Positions 1 to 9,487 are shown, numbered from the stretch's first letter. The stretch: 64,000 nucleotides of DNA from Vibrio taketomensis (GCF_009938165.1 NZ_AP019649.1:1240001-1304000); one strand, 5' to 3'. The notes: a model not told the origin generated them from the sequence alone. Numbers and translations: made by a program.

Positions 1-1226
1 TGATCCCTTTGCTCGAAAAATATCTTGGCTTACCTTATGACGTTGCGCTGGCTTACGTGGTCGTTTGTGGTATTGGCTTTATGTTGCCCAATCTATTGGG
101 TGTACCCATGGTGCCGGGGTGGATCACGCCAGCGATTCCGGTGGTGCTGTTGTTTTTGGGTAATTTTGAACCTGGCCCTGAAGCGATTCGAGCATTAGTT
201 GGTTTACAGCTGATTGTCACGGTTATCTTTTTTGTACTCGGTATCACCCGTTTAGGCAGCAAGCTCGTTGATCTTTTCCCTGATTCAATCAAAGCCGGCA
301 TTCTCATTGGTGCGGGTATTGCTGCGCTATCAGGGGAAATCAGTGAGGGTGGCCGCTTAGCGAATACGCCAATTTCACTCATTATTGGTTTTCTTGTCAC
401 GGCTTATGTACTTTTCTCGCTAAATTTCAGGGACTACGTCAATAATCATAAGTGGGCAAAAGTGATTGCCGGTTACGGAATGGTTCCGGGAACGTTGGTG
501 GCAATGGGCGTGGGCTGGATGGTGGCAGAATACCCACTGCCAGATATTCAGTTTGGTGTTTCAGCGCCTGCTTTTGGTGAAATGTTTAACTACCTGCCAT
601 TCACAGTCGGCCTACCAAGTATGGAGATGCTTTGGATGGCAATTCCAACCGCATTGATTGCTTATGTTATCGCGTTTGGTGACATCATTGTTGGTAAGAG
701 TTTGTTGGATCGCGTTGACCACTTACGTCCGGATGAAGTGATCGAAGTTAACGTCGACCGTGTGCACCTTGTTACGGCGCTGCGTAATCTGATTCATTCT
801 TTCTTTGCGCCATACCCAGGGTTAGCTGGGCCACTGTTTACAGGCGCAATGGCAACCATTGCCGAGCGTTATCGTCATGGTCGCAGCGCGATGGACAGTA
901 TCTATAGTGGTGCTGGCGTGTTCTGGATTGTTGGTTTTATCGCACTGTTTGCGCTGCCGCTTATCACATTGTTCAAACCCGTTCTGCCAATCGCGCTTTC
1001 TATCACTTTGTTGATCACGGGTTACCTATGTATTTCAGTAGGCGTTGAGCAAGTACGCAATGCAACGCAAATGGGTGTTGCAGGTACGATGGGCGTTGTT
1101 CTAGCAGTTTACGGTGCAGGTTACGGCTTATTAGCAGGTGTTGCTTTGTACTTCTTAATTGAGTACCGCCGAAAAAGTGCGGAGCCGCAAGAAGTCGAAG
1201 AACCGATTGAAGTTGTTGAAGATTAA
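1..1226 (+). CDS. Multi-span membrane permease (5' end outside window)
   Basis: The open frame runs in from the left edge, so the start is not in the window; a TTG at 9 is only the first possible start codon inside it. The visible ~405 residues are almost all hydrophobic helices (about 10-12 segments) with short loops, ending in an acidic tail (EEPIEVVED). This is the look of a solute permease of the inner membrane, perhaps of the NCS2/SulP-like fold, but I see no motif that fixes the substrate. It lies 53 bp upstream of an acyl-CoA synthetase in the same direction and may be co-transcribed; a stem-loop (CGCCC/GGGCG, 1245-1264) sits between them. Reading frame is intact. Confidence 0.6.
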   Translation, partial: IPLLEKYLGLPYDVALAYVVVCGIGFMLPNLLGVPMVPGWITPAIPVVLLFLGNFEPGPEAIRALVGLQLIVTVIFFVLGITRLGSKLVDLFPDSIKAGILIGAGIAALSGEISEGGRLANTPISLIIGFLVTAYVLFSLNFRDYVNNHKWAKVIAGYGMVPGTLVAMGVGWMVAEYPLPDIQFGVSAPAFGEMFNYLPFTVGLPSMEMLWMAIPTALIAYVIAFGDIIVGKSLLDRVDHLRPDEVIEVNVDRVHLVTALRNLIHSFFAPYPGLAGPLFTGAMATIAERYRHGRSAMDSIYSGAGVFWIVGFIALFALPLITLFKPVLPIALSITLLITGYLCISVGVEQVRNATQMGVAGTMGVVLAVYGAGYGLLAGVALYFLIEYRRKSAEPQEVEEPIEVVED

Positions 1227-1279
1227 TTGGCCACGGAGAAGTTGCGCCCGGTTATTACTGGGCGTTAAGGAAGAAGTCT

Positions 1280-2905
1280 ATGAACAAACATAATATCTAT
1301 AATATCGGTCTAGAAAAGACGCCAGCAAACTATGAAAGTTTAAGCCCGCTTAGTTTTCTTGAACGAGCTGCCAATGTTTACCCAGATTACACCGCGACTG
1401 TGCATGGCGATATCCATAAAACATGGAAAGAAACAGAAACTCGCTGTCGTAAATTAGCGTCTGCGTTATCAAAACAGGGTATCGGTGAGGGTGATACGGT
1501 ATCTGTGATTGCGCCAAATCTGCCAGAGCTGTTTGAAATGCATTTTGGTGTGCCGATGTGTGGAGCGGTTCTGAATGCGATTAACACTCGCTTAGATGCG
1601 GATGCGATCGCGTTTATTTTTCAGCACGCTGAAAGTAAGGTCGTGATTGTTGATAAAGAGTTCACAGCGGTGGTTAAGAAGGCGTTAAAGATGATTGCTC
1701 ATCGCCCGCTGGTGATTTCGATCGACGATCCACTCTTCAATGAGGGGGAGTTAATCAATGAATTGACCTACGAGGAGTTTATTCTTGATGGTGACCCTGA
1801 ATTTGAATACTGGCCACCAAATGATGAATGGCAAGCGATTTCCCTAAATTACACGTCAGGGACGACGGGTAATCCAAAAGGCGTGGTTTATCATCACCGC
1901 GGTGCCCATCTCAACGCCGTGAGCAATGTGATGTCGTGGGGTATGAATGCTCATCCAGTCTATTTGTGGACGCTGCCAATGTTTCACTGTAACGGTTGGT
2001 GTTTCCCTTGGACTATAGCGGCTGTCGCTGGGGTGAGTGTGAGTTTGCGTCATGTGCGTGCAGAGGCAATTTTTGATTCGATCAAAACCAACAAAGTGAC
2101 GCACTTTTGTGCCGCACCAATTGTACTCAATATGATGAACAACGTTGATATCGACCTAAAGGCAGATATTAATCATCAGATTAAAGCCATGACAGCAGGT
2201 GCTGCGCCGCCAGCGACAGTCATTGAAGGTATGGAAGCTCTCGGTATTGAAGTCACTCACGTCTACGGGTTAACGGAAACCTTTGGCCCTTGTGTGGTGT
2301 GTGATTGGCAGCGGAGTTGGGACGGCTTGAACAATACTGAACGTGCTCGTATGAAAGCGCGTCAAGGTGTTCGCGCACCAATGCAAGGTGAGTTAATGGT
2401 TGCCGACCCAATTACATTAAAGCCTGTCGCTAAAGACGGTAAAGAAATGGGTGAGATTTTCCTGCGCGGTAATATTGTCATGAAAGGCTACCTGAAAAAC
2501 CCAAGTACTACCGATGAGTCACTTGCAGAAGGTTGGTTCCATACAGGTGACGTGGCGGTTTGGCACGAAGATAACTACATCGAGATCAAAGATCGTTCCA
2601 AAGACATCATCATCTCTGGTGGTGAAAACATCTCAAGTATTGAGATAGAGGACGTGCTTTATCGACATCCAGATATTGAAGAAGTGGCCGTGATCGCGAT
2701 GTCAGATGAAAAGTGGGGAGAGGTTCCATGTGCGTTCGTTAAAACGAAAGGGGCAGCAGCCTTAACCCAAGATGAGCTGATTGCTTTTTGTCGTAGCCAG
2801 ATGGCGCATTTTAAAGTGCCGAAGAAATTTATCTTTACTGCACTGCCTAAAACGTCGACAGGTAAAGTACAAAAATATGTGTTGCGTGACCGAGTGAACG
2901 AATAG
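1280..2905 (+). CDS. AMP-binding acyl-CoA synthetase
   Basis: 541 residues, the usual length for the ANL superfamily of adenylating enzymes. The P-loop-like motif YTSGTTGNPKG (about residue 190), the YGLTET motif (about 330), the GWFHTGD motif and a C-terminal lysine region (PKTSTGKVQKYVLR) are all present, so the enzyme should activate a carboxylic acid to acyl-AMP and then to the CoA thioester. The overall sequence looks like the medium-chain fatty acid/AlkK-DmdB type group, but the substrate is not readable. A ribosome site AAGGAAG precedes the ATG. A strong terminator follows at 2936-2966. Confidence 0.9.
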   Translation: MNKHNIYNIGLEKTPANYESLSPLSFLERAANVYPDYTATVHGDIHKTWKETETRCRKLASALSKQGIGEGDTVSVIAPNLPELFEMHFGVPMCGAVLNAINTRLDADAIAFIFQHAESKVVIVDKEFTAVVKKALKMIAHRPLVISIDDPLFNEGELINELTYEEFILDGDPEFEYWPPNDEWQAISLNYTSGTTGNPKGVVYHHRGAHLNAVSNVMSWGMNAHPVYLWTLPMFHCNGWCFPWTIAAVAGVSVSLRHVRAEAIFDSIKTNKVTHFCAAPIVLNMMNNVDIDLKADINHQIKAMTAGAAPPATVIEGMEALGIEVTHVYGLTETFGPCVVCDWQRSWDGLNNTERARMKARQGVRAPMQGELMVADPITLKPVAKDGKEMGEIFLRGNIVMKGYLKNPSTTDESLAEGWFHTGDVAVWHEDNYIEIKDRSKDIIISGGENISSIEIEDVLYRHPDIEEVAVIAMSDEKWGEVPCAFVKTKGAAALTQDELIAFCRSQMAHFKVPKKFIFTALPKTSTGKVQKYVLRDRVNE

Positions 2906-2935
2906 CATACAGAGTTGTGTTTTGTCGTTATGTTG

Positions 2936-2966
2936 AGAGTTATCTCGTTGAGATAACTCTTTTTTA
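2936..2966 (+). terminator. Rho-independent terminator after acyl-CoA synthetase
   Basis: Perfect 11-bp stem AGAGTTATCTC / GAGATAACTCT with a GTT loop, followed by a run of T. It ends the acyl-CoA synthetase transcript. The next gene is on the opposite strand and converges on it. Confidence 0.9.
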
Positions 2967-2990
2967 TAATCAGCAGGTAAAAAGCGGCGT

Positions 2991-3371
2991 TCATAATTCA
3001 CATTGTTTACAGCGTGACTTTCCAGTCAGTAAACGTGAGATTTTGTAGCGGTGACGCGCAAACAGGGTGTAGCAGGCGTTAGCGAAGGGTCGAATAAGTG
3101 GCCAGCGCAGCATTTTTAAATAGTGCTTGGTTCCGGTCAATTGCCAAAGATAGACGTTCGCATCAACCGCAAGTCGCAAATTACCCTTGTCATCAATAAC
3201 GTGAAGTAATCTGCGACTCTCTTCTACAGAAATGGAAGGGTGATGCTTCATTGCTTCAGCGTTGAGTACGTTCACAAATTTTGCGTGTGTGCCGAGGTGG
3301 TATTTTAGTGACGTCATCTCTTTCACACAGAGTGGGCATGAAGCGTCGTAGAAAATGGTTACTTTGTTCAA
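2991..3371 (-). CDS. DCC-family (DUF393) thiol-disulfide oxidoreductase-like protein
   Basis: 126 residues. The N-terminus YDASCPLCVKEM carries the D-x-x-C-x-x-C core (DASCPLC) of the DUF393/DCC family, which has a thioredoxin-like fold and is predicted to handle thiols; the physiological partner is unknown for most members. A second cysteine pair near the C-terminus (SRCKQCEL) could bind metal. No signal peptide, so likely cytoplasmic. Confidence 0.8.
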   Translation of the reverse strand: MNKVTIFYDASCPLCVKEMTSLKYHLGTHAKFVNVLNAEAMKHHPSISVEESRRLLHVIDDKGNLRLAVDANVYLWQLTGTKHYLKMLRWPLIRPFANACYTLFARHRYKISRLLTGKSRCKQCEL

Positions 3372-3521
3372 AACATCATTCCTTTCACATACATGCCAGT
3401 TACTTACGCGGCGGGCGCTACTCTGATCAAATAAAGCCCGATTTTAATACTAGCGTGAAGAAAACCAGCGTCGTAGTGACGCTGGCTTACGTGAAACGAA
3501 TGACGGTCACCGATAGTGTCG

Positions 3522-4433
3522 TTAGTGGCTAAAACGGATTCGAGTCGCGTGGTTGCTGTCTAATTTTAGCTGGTCAAAGTTATCAAGCTGATGATGTTTG
3601 ATCAGTGCGCGTAGATTGTCGACGTAAGCTTCGCCACGTGTGGAGTAGTGCGACAAGGCTGCAACCAGTCGGTATCCATTTAAGTTCTGTTGCTCGCGAA
3701 GCTGTTTACGAAGTTGCCACAACTGTTCATAAGCGCGCGTAGTATTGAGGTTGTGGATATAACTTGCTGTACCAGCGTATAGGTTGTCAAACGCGGCAAC
3801 TTTTACGTGACCGCCAGGAGTTGTAAGGTATTTACCACCGTGAGCAGGAAGATGTTCTCCGTATAAACTGTTGCCTTTCACCGCGAAATGACTGGTGCCC
3901 CAACCACTTTCATCAATACCTTGCGCAAGCACCATACCGATCGGAATAATATCGACTTGTAGCAATAGATCTCCGATATTGTTGGTCTTGACGTCATAAG
4001 AATGCATCAGGTTCTCTACCCAAGCTTGTTCAGCTTCTGTCCAAGCGGATTTTGGCTTGCTTTCTAACGCTTTTAACTCATTTCTGACTAATAGAATTTG
4101 GTTATTCACCGCTTTTACTGTTGGCAGCAGTAGGCGGATAAATCCTGTAGTTTTCTCTTCTACTGGCAAATTATTCAAATCATTAGGCAGATTTTCAACA
4201 AAGTAGCTAGGAACAGTTTTGTCAGCAGTAACCAGTTTTAGTTGGTAGTTATGCTGTTTAAAATCAGCAATGAGCTGCTCAGCAGAGCTCAGTTCTTGGA
4301 CTTTAATATGAGGGTAGGGAGCGCTAATTTGTTCCGGAGAGGCAGGCAACGTTGAGGCTGCATGCGTTGAGCATGAAAACAAAAAAAGACATAAGAGCGT
4401 TTTAGCATGTGATTGTAAAAGTGAGGACATCAA
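3522..4433 (-). CDS. bax: Bax-like glucosaminidase-domain protein
   Basis: 303 residues with an N-terminal signal sequence (hydrophobic LLCLFLFSCSTHA). The central segment QGIDESGWGTSHFA...SLYGEH is the signature of the mannosyl-glycoprotein endo-beta-N-acetylglucosaminidase (glucosaminidase) domain, with the catalytic glutamate in DESGWGTS. Such proteins cleave peptidoglycan glycan strands; E. coli Bax is the named relative. The protein should act in the periplasm or at the outer membrane. Single-gene unit, divergent from nupC. Confidence 0.85.
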   Translation of the reverse strand: MMSSLLQSHAKTLLCLFLFSCSTHAASTLPASPEQISAPYPHIKVQELSSAEQLIADFKQHNYQLKLVTADKTVPSYFVENLPNDLNNLPVEEKTTGFIRLLLPTVKAVNNQILLVRNELKALESKPKSAWTEAEQAWVENLMHSYDVKTNNIGDLLLQVDIIPIGMVLAQGIDESGWGTSHFAVKGNSLYGEHLPAHGGKYLTTPGGHVKVAAFDNLYAGTASYIHNLNTTRAYEQLWQLRKQLREQQNLNGYRLVAALSHYSTRGEAYVDNLRALIKHHQLDNFDQLKLDSNHATRIRFSH

Positions 4434-4621
4434 TATCCCTCCTAAAAGTTGTTATAGCCAAGTGACTCAGAGCTTTGATTATATAAGCCTAATTGCATTT
4501 TGTTTGCCATATTATGCGATCAAATCTTAGCTCTAAGATTTCAGTGGCATTGATTTATCGCGGTAAATGGTCATTTTTTTATCGAACGGACGCAATTCCT
4601 CAGTTTTTACGCAAGTGACCA

Positions 4622-4650
4622 TTGTCACATTCTCATAGAGTCACTATACT
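4622..4650 (+). promoter_or_regulatory. Sigma-70 promoter of nupC
   Basis: TTGTCA at 4622-4627 and TATACT at 4645-4650 with exactly 17 bp between them. This near-consensus promoter lies about 220 bp ahead of nupC and implies a long 5' leader. Confidence 0.75.
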
Positions 4651-4656
4651 CCGCGC

Positions 4657-4684
4657 GATTAGGAACGTAATCGTTTTCCTAATC
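4657..4684 (+). promoter_or_regulatory. PurR-like operator in a 28-bp palindrome
   Basis: ACGTAATCGTTTTCCT (4665-4680) differs at one defined position from the PurR consensus ANGCAANCGTTTNCNT. It is embedded in a palindrome with 9-bp arms GATTAGGAA / TTCCTAATC and sits right at the expected transcription start. Repression of a nucleoside uptake gene by PurR fits known biology. The palindrome could also fold as a hairpin at the RNA 5' end. Confidence 0.65.
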
Positions 4685-4699
4685 AGCTTTCAAACGGCT

Positions 4700-4830
4700 G
4701 CAAAATGGATACTTGCCCCAAGGAACAGGGCCCAGCGTAACTGTGAGCGTTTACGGGCCATAAATCCGCTATCGGGCAAGACAACATTTTGCGATGTTGC
4801 CTGCACTCGTGCGCGTCTAATTTTTGGTTC
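4700..4830 (+). ncRNA. Structured nupC leader, candidate cis-regulatory RNA
   Basis: Nested stems are visible: CTTGCCC (4712-4718) with GGGCAAG (4774-4780); inside it GGCCC (4729-4733) with GGGCC (4755-4759); inside that CGTAA with TTACG; then a separate perfect hairpin CAACAT/ATGTTG (4782-4799). This layout resembles an aptamer followed by an expression platform. I do not recognise a described riboswitch class in it. Regulation of nupC is an inference from position. Confidence 0.45.
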
Positions 4831-4876
4831 GCTTTAAATTCAGATAGTTAGCACAGATACATAGCAAGGTAACATA

Positions 4877-6085
4877 ATGCAAATCATCTACAGCTTAGCG
4901 GGCATCTTAGCGATTTTAGCGTGTGCATATGCACTTTCAGATAGTCGTAAAAGCATCAATTGGCGCACAATTCTCGGTGCATTTACTCTTCAAGCAGGTT
5001 TCGCCGCTTTGGTGCTGTACTTTCCGCTTGGCCAGTCTCTATTAGGCGCAATTAGTAACGGTGTTTCAGGCCTTTTGTCGTTTGCTGACGAGGGTATTGG
5101 TTTCGTTTTTGGTGACTTAGCGAAGGGCAACTTCATTTTCGCAATTCGCGTTCTACCGTTGATTGTTTTCCTATCAGCCATTATTTCTCTACTTTATTAC
5201 CTTGGTGTGATGCAAAAGCTAATCTTAGTGATTGGTGGCGGTATTGCGCGTCTTCTGGGTACATCAAAAGTGGAATCGTTGGCCGCAACGAGCAACATCT
5301 TCCTTTCAATGTGCGAAGCTTCGCTGGTGGTACGCCCATTCTTGCCGCAAATGACGCGCTCTGAATTGTTTGCTGTAACGGTTGGCGGCATGGCATCGGT
5401 AGCCGGCTCAGTGTTGGGTGGTTATGCCGCACTAGGCATTGAACTAAAATACCTCATCGCGGCAAGCTTTATGGCAGCGCCGGGCGGTCTTTTGATGGCA
5501 AAAATGATGGTGCCAGAGCGTGAAGTTTCAGCTGCGCAACAAGAGATTAAGCTAGAGAAAAGCACCGATAGCAACATGGTTGACGCATTGGCAACAGGTG
5601 CGATGAATGGTGTAAAAGTTGCGGTTGCGGTCGGTACGATGCTGATTGCGTTTGTCAGTGTGATCGCAATGATCAACGCAGGTTTTGAAGCAGTAGGTGC
5701 TCTATTCGGCATTGAAAACCTGACGCTACAAACGATTTTTGGTTACATCTTTGCACCACTAGCGTTGTTTGCTGGTATCTCAATGGATGACGTGTTTACA
5801 GCGGCGGCGTTGATTGGTCAGAAAACAGTATTGAATGAGTTTGTTGCCTTCCTTGATTTTGTGAGCGTGCGCGATACATTGTCTGCTCACAGCCAAGTGA
5901 TCATTACCTTTGCACTTTGCGGTTTTGCAAACATCGGCTCAATTGCGATTTCACTAGGTTCGATTGGCGCAATGGCTCCAGAGCGTCGTCAAGAAGTTGC
6001 GAAGTTAGGTGTACGTGCAGTTATTGCCGCGACACTTGCAAATATGATGAGCGCTGCGCTAGCTGGTTTGTTTATTGCTCTGTAA
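4877..6085 (+). CDS. nupC: NupC-family concentrative nucleoside transporter
   Basis: 402 residues, standard length for bacterial CNT transporters, with about ten membrane helices. Typical CNT segments are visible: a gating region near residue 100, the ATSNIFLSMCEASLVVRP loop, and the C-terminal FANIGSIAISLGSIGAMAPERR motif, which helps form the nucleoside site. It should import nucleosides by ion symport across the inner membrane. It has its own promoter, a PurR-like operator and a long structured leader, and a terminator directly after. Confidence 0.93.
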   Translation: MQIIYSLAGILAILACAYALSDSRKSINWRTILGAFTLQAGFAALVLYFPLGQSLLGAISNGVSGLLSFADEGIGFVFGDLAKGNFIFAIRVLPLIVFLSAIISLLYYLGVMQKLILVIGGGIARLLGTSKVESLAATSNIFLSMCEASLVVRPFLPQMTRSELFAVTVGGMASVAGSVLGGYAALGIELKYLIAASFMAAPGGLLMAKMMVPEREVSAAQQEIKLEKSTDSNMVDALATGAMNGVKVAVAVGTMLIAFVSVIAMINAGFEAVGALFGIENLTLQTIFGYIFAPLALFAGISMDDVFTAAALIGQKTVLNEFVAFLDFVSVRDTLSAHSQVIITFALCGFANIGSIAISLGSIGAMAPERRQEVAKLGVRAVIAATLANMMSAALAGLFIAL

Positions 6086-6108
6086 TCGTCAGTGCTGATT
6101 CAGCTCAG

Positions 6109-6134
6109 AAGCCCGCCATTGAGCGGGCTTTTTT
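6109..6134 (+). terminator. Rho-independent terminator after nupC
   Basis: AAGCCCGC / GCGGGCTT stem with a six-base loop and a T tract, 24 bp past the nupC stop. Confidence 0.92.
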
Positions 6135-6137
6135 GTA

Positions 6138-6686
6138 TCTGGCGTTTAGGAGATTGAGATAAACAGCGCCTAGGCGCAAATTATCGATATGTTGATTAGA
6201 AAATTTCAGCATCAGAATAGAAAGTCCAACCGCATTTCTCCGAAGACTAAAGGGCAATGAAGTAACGAATAATTATCTCGGTACACAAATTTTACAGATA
6301 GTCCATAGGTTGTGACTCAAAATGGTAAAAATAGAGTAAATAGTTTATTTTTTTGTAAAGAAAGGCTTCAATCCAAAGTATTAGTGAAAATATACAATGT
6401 GAGATCGATATCACGTTATTAAATCAAATTTTTGCGAATAAATTACTTTTGTCAGCATTGATTCCAAAAGTCAAAACTAAATGATATATTTATAAATAAA
6501 CTATATCAAAATTGAGACGGTGCTTACGCAACCAAAAATATATTTTGAATAATTTGTAGGTCAAAGAGTTATTTTTTCAAAAATATCAAACAAGCATTAA
6601 TTGTAACTGCTGATATTCTTCACTCATAATTATCTCGTCAAGGAAAGAGCAAGTCTCTGTTAGTGAAAACAACGTCGAGGTACAAA
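6138..6686. other. AT-rich intergenic region upstream of the Tad operon
   Basis: About 550 bp with no coding signal on either strand. It must contain the promoter of the pilus operon, but I cannot fix -10/-35 boxes with confidence. An imperfect 16-bp palindrome GTGAGATCGATATCAC lies at 6399-6414 and could be a regulator site. Confidence 0.6.
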
Positions 6687-6895
6687 ATGTTAACTAAATT
6701 ATTTATCAATACTCAACTCGCGGTCGAGAAATTTAGAAACGACCAACGTGGTGTAACCGCCATTGAATACGCAATTATTGGTGTTGCTGTATCTGCATTA
6801 GTACTAGCTGTTTTGCATCCGATACTACTGGGTTAAAGAAAGCGCTAACGGATGCTATGGGTTTTATTTCAGATAATATCACGGCCGCAAAGTAA
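6687..6895 (+). CDS. flp: Flp-type prepilin (frame-shifted)
   Basis: The major subunit of the Flp/Tad type IVb pilus. Frame one gives 49 residues with the prepilin cleavage region RGVTAIEYAII (glycine before the cut, glutamate at +5) and the start of the hydrophobic helix, then stops at 6836. If one T is restored in the T-run at 6811-6814, the frame continues as AVFASDTTGLKKALTDAMG... to a stop at 6893-6895, giving a normal ~69-residue Flp. It is the first gene of the operon. The shift is either a base-calling loss or a real off-state; normal Flp sequence beyond it favours error or very recent change. Confidence 0.85.
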
Positions 6896-7340
6896 TGCAG
6901 TACATATAGATGTTAAGCAAAGCTTTTATGTAGGATGGCTATTGTTAGCCATCCTATCTTCAGTGATATATGCAGATATATTGACGAGAACAATATCAAA
7001 TAAATTATGCCTTTCAATACTTTGTGTCAGTTTGCTGATTGGTTTTTCACAGTTCGCTTTATTAAATATTGTTATTGGATGTTTAGTGCTACTCGCTCTA
7101 TATGGATTTTCGATATGGGGTGGGGGAGACAGTAAGTTAGCAATCGCATTTTTGCCTGCAATATCAGAGCAATATCTTTGGTGGTATTTATTGTTCATTG
7201 CTTTTTTAGGCGGAGTGCTTGCGCTGATTTATTTAATATACGGATGTTTTGTTGGAATAGAAAGAGTCAAGCAGAATGGATTACCCTATGGCATGCCTAT
7301 TTGTTTATCCGGCTTATTTTTTATTGCAGCATCAATATAA
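6895..7340 (+). CDS. cpaA: Prepilin peptidase CpaA/TadV
   Basis: A24-type aspartic peptidase that processes Flp prepilin at the membrane. The coding frame (ending TAA at 7338-7340) shows several membrane helices and the two catalytic aspartates in the expected places: one in IYADILTRTISN near the start and one in the GGGDSKL motif (GxGD). The start is not settled: the open frame extends back into flp to an ATG at 6852, while the gene probably begins near 6895-6935; no good start codon and ribosome site are visible there, so a small sequence error is possible. Confidence 0.8.
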
Positions 7341-7349
7341 GGAAAGAAC

Positions 7350-8143
7350 ATGCGTTCAAAAATTATTATGGCCGTGGCCATTGTTGCGATCGTAGCGGGT
7401 CTCTTTGGTCTGTTTTTTCCCAAACAAAACGCTCAGCCTGTCGTTGCTGAATCACAAGAGCTTGCTCCCGTTTTCTTCAAAGCCTATGTGTTATCCCCTG
7501 AGGGGGTTAAGCAAGGAGATCAAGTTAAGCGAAGTGACTTCAAAATCATAAAAATGGCAGAGGAAGAGGCTAATGCCTTGGGTTATGACGCTGATATGTT
7601 ATTTGATTTCGAAGCGGGTTCTGTATACGCCAACAATATTGAGCAAGGAGAGCATGTATTCATCGAGAACCTTGTTCAGCCATCTCAAGCGAAGTATATC
7701 GATTTTATTATCAAACCTGACCATGTGCCGTTTGCGATTGAAGTATCCCCTAGCTCCATTGTTGGTGGCGTAATTAGTTCAGGCAGTTATATCGATATTC
7801 TGGCTTTAACTGGTCAAGATAGCGCGAGTAACGAACTTGGTAATTATGGACGAGAGCAAGTCTCAATCAATCCAGTACTTACACACATCAAAGTCTTAAA
7901 AGTTGAGCAGCCTAAAACTGAGTTGGCACTAAACAGCGAGCAGATTGAACCCAGTTACTTAATTTTGGAATTGAATCGAAAACAAGTCGCTGTGCTGACG
8001 GTTGCTAAGACAATTTCAAAATACATAAAACAATTGGTCATTACCCAATTCATCAATTGCAAGCAGACGCAGGTGATGTACTGCCTGATTTTAAAACCAT
8101 CAAAGAACTAAGAGCAGAAAAATTGCTGTTAATTAATAGCTAA
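7350..8143 (+). CDS. cpaB: CpaB/RcpC pilus assembly protein (frame-shifted near C-terminus)
   Basis: N-terminal membrane anchor (MAVAIVAIVAGLFGLFF), then a SAF-like domain typical of CpaB/RcpC with the linker GEHVFIENLV. The frame breaks at an A-run at 8027-8030; adding one A carries on as TIGHYPIHQLQ...LLLINS to a stop at 8141-8143, giving ~264 residues. Known role of the family: periplasmic partner of the Tad secretin. Ribosome site AAGGAA precedes the ATG. Confidence 0.85.
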
Positions 8144-8155
8144 GGAAGAGCCGTT

Positions 8156-9487
8156 ATGTCCAGTTTTAAAATCACTCTAGGCGTTTTGTTGGCAACGAGT
8201 TTATTTTCCATCATCGCTCACGCATCAGGTTTCATCTATTTAATGGAAGGCGAAGCGAAACCTGTCGTGACGACAACCGATATCGATACGGTATTTATTT
8301 CCGATCCGGAAGTCGCGGATTATCAGGTAATCGATACCAAAAAAATTGTCGTGTTCGGGAAAAAAATGGGCACCACATCGTTGATGTTGTTTGACGAAAA
8401 TGCGCAGACACTAGTCAATCGCAAACTTGTTATTAATCAGAGTTTTGCCGAGATTAGTCAACAAGTTCGCTTACATTTTCCAACCTCTGATGTATCGATA
8501 AGTAATATCGGTGAACAAGTTGTTCTGACTGGTGTTGTTGCTACTGAAGATGAAAAAGATGGCATTAATGATTTAGTCGGTGAATTACTGTCTAAAGACG
8601 TTGAAAAGACGATCCATACTTGGGAAAAAGATGACGGTGATGACGAAATCATTGGCTTTATGACTAAGCGAGAATACAAGGGAATCGTCAACCAAATCGA
8701 AGTAAACACAACCAAGCAAGTAAACGTAAAGCTATCGATTGCTGAGGTATCACAAAGCTTTATGGAAAATTTTGGTGTGCAATATGGTGATGCGGGCCAA
8801 ACGGCTGGCGTCTTTGTGAATCCGATATTAGATTTCAGCGCCGATGATCTACTTGCGACTATTACTGCGGTTGGGGATGACTCAATCGGCCAGGTTCTCG
8901 CTGAACCGAATTTATCCGTTATTTCAGGTGAAAGTGCCTCATTCTTAGTTGGTGGCGAAATCCCCGTGGTGACCATCGTCGATAATGCGACGAATGTGGA
9001 ATACAAAGAGTTCGGTATTCGCTTAGACATGGTTGCTAAAGTGCTTCGTGACGACAAAATTAAACTCTCTCTACAACCTGAAGTGAGCTCTCTCGATACT
9101 CAATATACCGATGAGCGCTACAGTTTACCGGCTCTCAAAACTCGCAGAGCGAAGACCACCATTGAGCTAGGAAATGGGCAAAGTTTTGTCCTAGGTGGCT
9201 TACTGAGCACTGAGGATGTCGAGAGCTTGAGAAAGGTGCCTTATATTGGGGATATTCCTATTCTCGGGTCGCTATTTCGTAACACCGAAACATCCCGTAA
9301 TAAAACCGAACTCGTCATTGTTGCGACCGTCAACTTAGTTCAGCCAATCGCGCCGCATCAGGTTCAATTGCCATCGATGAAACGCACCTCAAACTTATCG
9401 CGACTCTTTTCGATCGATGAAGAGTATTCCCCGGTAGTGACACAACGCGCGCAAGACATTTTGGCAACTGGAGGATTTAAAAAATGA
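8156..9487 (+). CDS. rcpA: Secretin RcpA/CpaC
   Basis: 443 residues with a signal peptide. An N-terminal pilus-assembly domain (VTTTDIDTVFISDPEVADYQ region) is followed by a BON-like segment (QQVRLHFPTSDVSISN) and a C-terminal secretin domain with the hallmark VPYIGDIPILGSLFRN and a GGEIPV strand. It should form the outer-membrane pore of the Flp pilus. Frame intact. It overlaps the next start by four bases (ATGA), implying translational coupling. Confidence 0.92.
   Translation: MSSFKITLGVLLATSLFSIIAHASGFIYLMEGEAKPVVTTTDIDTVFISDPEVADYQVIDTKKIVVFGKKMGTTSLMLFDENAQTLVNRKLVINQSFAEISQQVRLHFPTSDVSISNIGEQVVLTGVVATEDEKDGINDLVGELLSKDVEKTIHTWEKDDGDDEIIGFMTKREYKGIVNQIEVNTTKQVNVKLSIAEVSQSFMENFGVQYGDAGQTAGVFVNPILDFSADDLLATITAVGDDSIGQVLAEPNLSVISGESASFLVGGEIPVVTIVDNATNVEYKEFGIRLDMVAKVLRDDKIKLSLQPEVSSLDTQYTDERYSLPALKTRRAKTTIELGNGQSFVLGGLLSTEDVESLRKVPYIGDIPILGSLFRNTETSRNKTELVIVATVNLVQPIAPHQVQLPSMKRTSNLSRLFSIDEEYSPVVTQRAQDILATGGFKK

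Noticed and set aside
6399..6414. GTGAGATCGATATCAC as a CRP site
   Set aside because: The spacing between half-sites is eight bases, not the six CRP needs; kept only as an unassigned palindrome.
6811..6814. Programmed ribosomal frameshift in flp
   Set aside because: No stimulatory structure or slippery heptamer of known kind is visible, and the same type of break occurs in many unrelated genes.
8458..9057. 199-codon open frame on the minus strand inside rcpA
   Set aside because: Antisense to a clear secretin gene and with low-complexity Ser/Thr composition; a shadow frame.
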